Below, one piece after another: positions 63,289 to 64,000 of a stretch of 64,000 nucleotides of DNA; within the stretch, counting starts at the first letter, position 1, and each line of letters opens with the position of its first letter. Below the pieces are notes generated by a model, which had not been told where the DNA came from, did not search any database, and worked only from the letters and a program-made list of their open reading frames with translations. Origin of the DNA: Rhodococcus sp. BP22 (GTDB taxonomy: Bacteria; Actinomycetota; Actinomycetes; Mycobacteriales; Mycobacteriaceae); NCBI RefSeq assembly GCF_014281965.1, contig NZ_JACFTB010000003.1, positions 372,001-436,000 on the forward strand, given 5' to 3'. Both the position numbers and the translations under genes were made by a program.

Positions 63289-64000
63289 CCGATACCGAGA
63301 TCTTCGGGTATCCGGTTGCGCCGTCGGGAACGGTGTCGGCGGTGATGGACGTTTGGATGTCACCGTTCGCGTCGGTGGCTCGTGCACGAATGGTGTGAGT
63401 GCCCGGTGGCGCGTCCCATTCGAGAACCCATTGGCGCCAGGTGTCTTTCGAGTATTCCTCGGACAGCGTCGCGGGCATCCAGTTGCCTTCGTCGATCTGG
63501 ACGTCGACTCCGGAAATTCCGAGGTACTGGTGCCAGGCGACGCCGGCGATCATGGTCTTTCCTGCCGGGACGGTTCCGCCGGAGCGGGGCGTGTCGATGC
63601 GTGAGGCGGTCTTGATCGGTCCGAGTTCGCCCCATCCCCGGTCGGTCCAGTATGCGGTGACCTTGTCGAATCGGGTCACCTCGAGGTCGGTGACCCATTT
63701 GGTGGCTGAGACGTAGCCGTAGAGTCCGGGCACCACCAATCTGGCTGGGTATCCGTGGCGGACGGGCAACGGTTGGCCGTTCATACCGACTGCGAGCAGG
63801 GCATCGCGGCCGTCGAGCAGCACCTCCAGTGGGGTTCCTGCGGTGAACGCATCGTGGCTCGAGGAGAGCACCATGTCGGCGCCGTCTTGGATCCCGGCTT
63901 CTTCGAGAAGATCTTTCAGCGGGTAACCGATCCAGGTGGCATTGCCGACCAGGTCGCCGCCGACGACGTTGGAGACGCAGGTCAGGGTCACGGTCTTCTC
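63281..64000 (-). CDS. Sulfite-oxidase-family molybdopterin enzyme (C-terminal part, cut by window edge)
   Basis: The visible 239 residues contain the end of the molybdopterin domain (LTCVSNVVGGDLVGNATWIGYPLKDLLEEAGI and LLAVGMNGQPLPVRHGYPARLVVPGLYGY, with the conserved substrate-contact pattern NGQPLPxxHGxPxR) and the Mo-cofactor dimerisation domain. A conserved cysteine in LTCVSN may not be the metal ligand. Such enzymes oxidise sulfite or act as membrane-anchored reductases; the N-terminus, needed to decide, is outside the window. Confidence 0.83.
   Translation of the reverse strand, partial: EKTVTLTCVSNVVGGDLVGNATWIGYPLKDLLEEAGIQDGADMVLSSSHDAFTAGTPLEVLLDGRDALLAVGMNGQPLPVRHGYPARLVVPGLYGYVSATKWVTDLEVTRFDKVTAYWTDRGWGELGPIKTASRIDTPRSGGTVPAGKTMIAGVAWHQYLGISGVDVQIDEGNWMPATLSEEYSKDTWRQWVLEWDAPPGTHTIRARATDANGDIQTSITADTVPDGATGYPKISVSVS

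Overview
The window comes from a high-GC actinobacterium of the Mycobacteriales, most likely a Rhodococcus or close relative. The gene order follows the Mycobacterium tuberculosis stretch Rv1201c-Rv1248c from memory: dapD, dapE, LOG, fadD6, folP2, gpgS, DivIVA-domain protein, tag, DUF3117, glgA(M), glgC, O-methyltransferase, sigE, rseA, htrA, tatB, mrp, lytic transglycosylase, DUF1003, MgtE_N-CBS protein, lpqY-sugABC, corA, kgd. Species cannot be fixed from the window. I saw no rRNA, tRNA, IS element, prophage or CRISPR array, and no gene-free stretch over 300 bases.

Layout. 1-12.8 kb: lysine/diaminopimelate genes (dapD, dapE), two LOG-family hydrolases, fadD6, a folP2-gpgS-DivIVA-tag operon, DUF3117, an rRNA methyltransferase, and divergent glgA/glgC for alpha-glucan synthesis. 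12.8-15.9 kb: the envelope-stress cluster sigE-rseA-htrA-tatB. 16-18.2 kb: an amino-acid ABC importer whose binding protein and permease are fused. 18.2-23.8 kb: mrp, lytic transglycosylase, DUF1003/MgtE_N-CBS pair, CitE-like lyase, GsiB/YflT-like membrane protein. 24-28.3 kb: the trehalose importer lpqY-sugABC. 28.3-36.6 kb: MFS exporter, ParB-like/metallophosphoesterase pair, SUFU-domain protein, corA, PHP phosphoesterase, marC, malic enzyme. 36.6-41.3 kb: a four-gene osmoprotectant importer whose ATPase gene carries a one-base frameshift, plus a divergent orphan binding-protein paralogue. 41.2-45.3 kb: a hydrolase-SDR-Baeyer-Villiger monooxygenase operon, divergent from a TetR gene. 45.4-49.2 kb: kgd. 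49.3-55.1 kb: a giant fused ABC exporter and an ABC-2 exporter pair. 55.1-64 kb: accessory oxidoreductases, AraC regulator, VOC protein, glutathionyl-hydroquinone-reductase-like protein, GNAT, cspA, acyl-CoA dehydrogenase, enoyl-CoA hydratase-like protein, adenine deaminase, and the end of a sulfite-oxidase-family gene.

Expression signals. At least fourteen start codons lie 6-7 nt after a TAnnnT hexamer and mostly lack a Shine-Dalgarno, so many transcripts here are probably leaderless. Other genes (glgA, lytic transglycosylase, corA, cspA, acyl-CoA dehydrogenase) have clear Shine-Dalgarnos. Convergent gene ends carry long hairpins, mostly without U-tracts. Tight ATGA/GTGA overlaps mark the operons.

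The most interesting signals are: a probable ATT start for SigE downstream of an ECF-type promoter; a perfect 18-bp palindrome centred on the start codon of an F420-type oxidoreductase; a bidirectional leaderless TetR/BVMO switch; the frameshifted osmoprotectant ATPase next to a binding-protein paralogue that has lost the canonical ligand motif; and a ParB-like/phosphoesterase/SUFU neighbourhood of unknown role.
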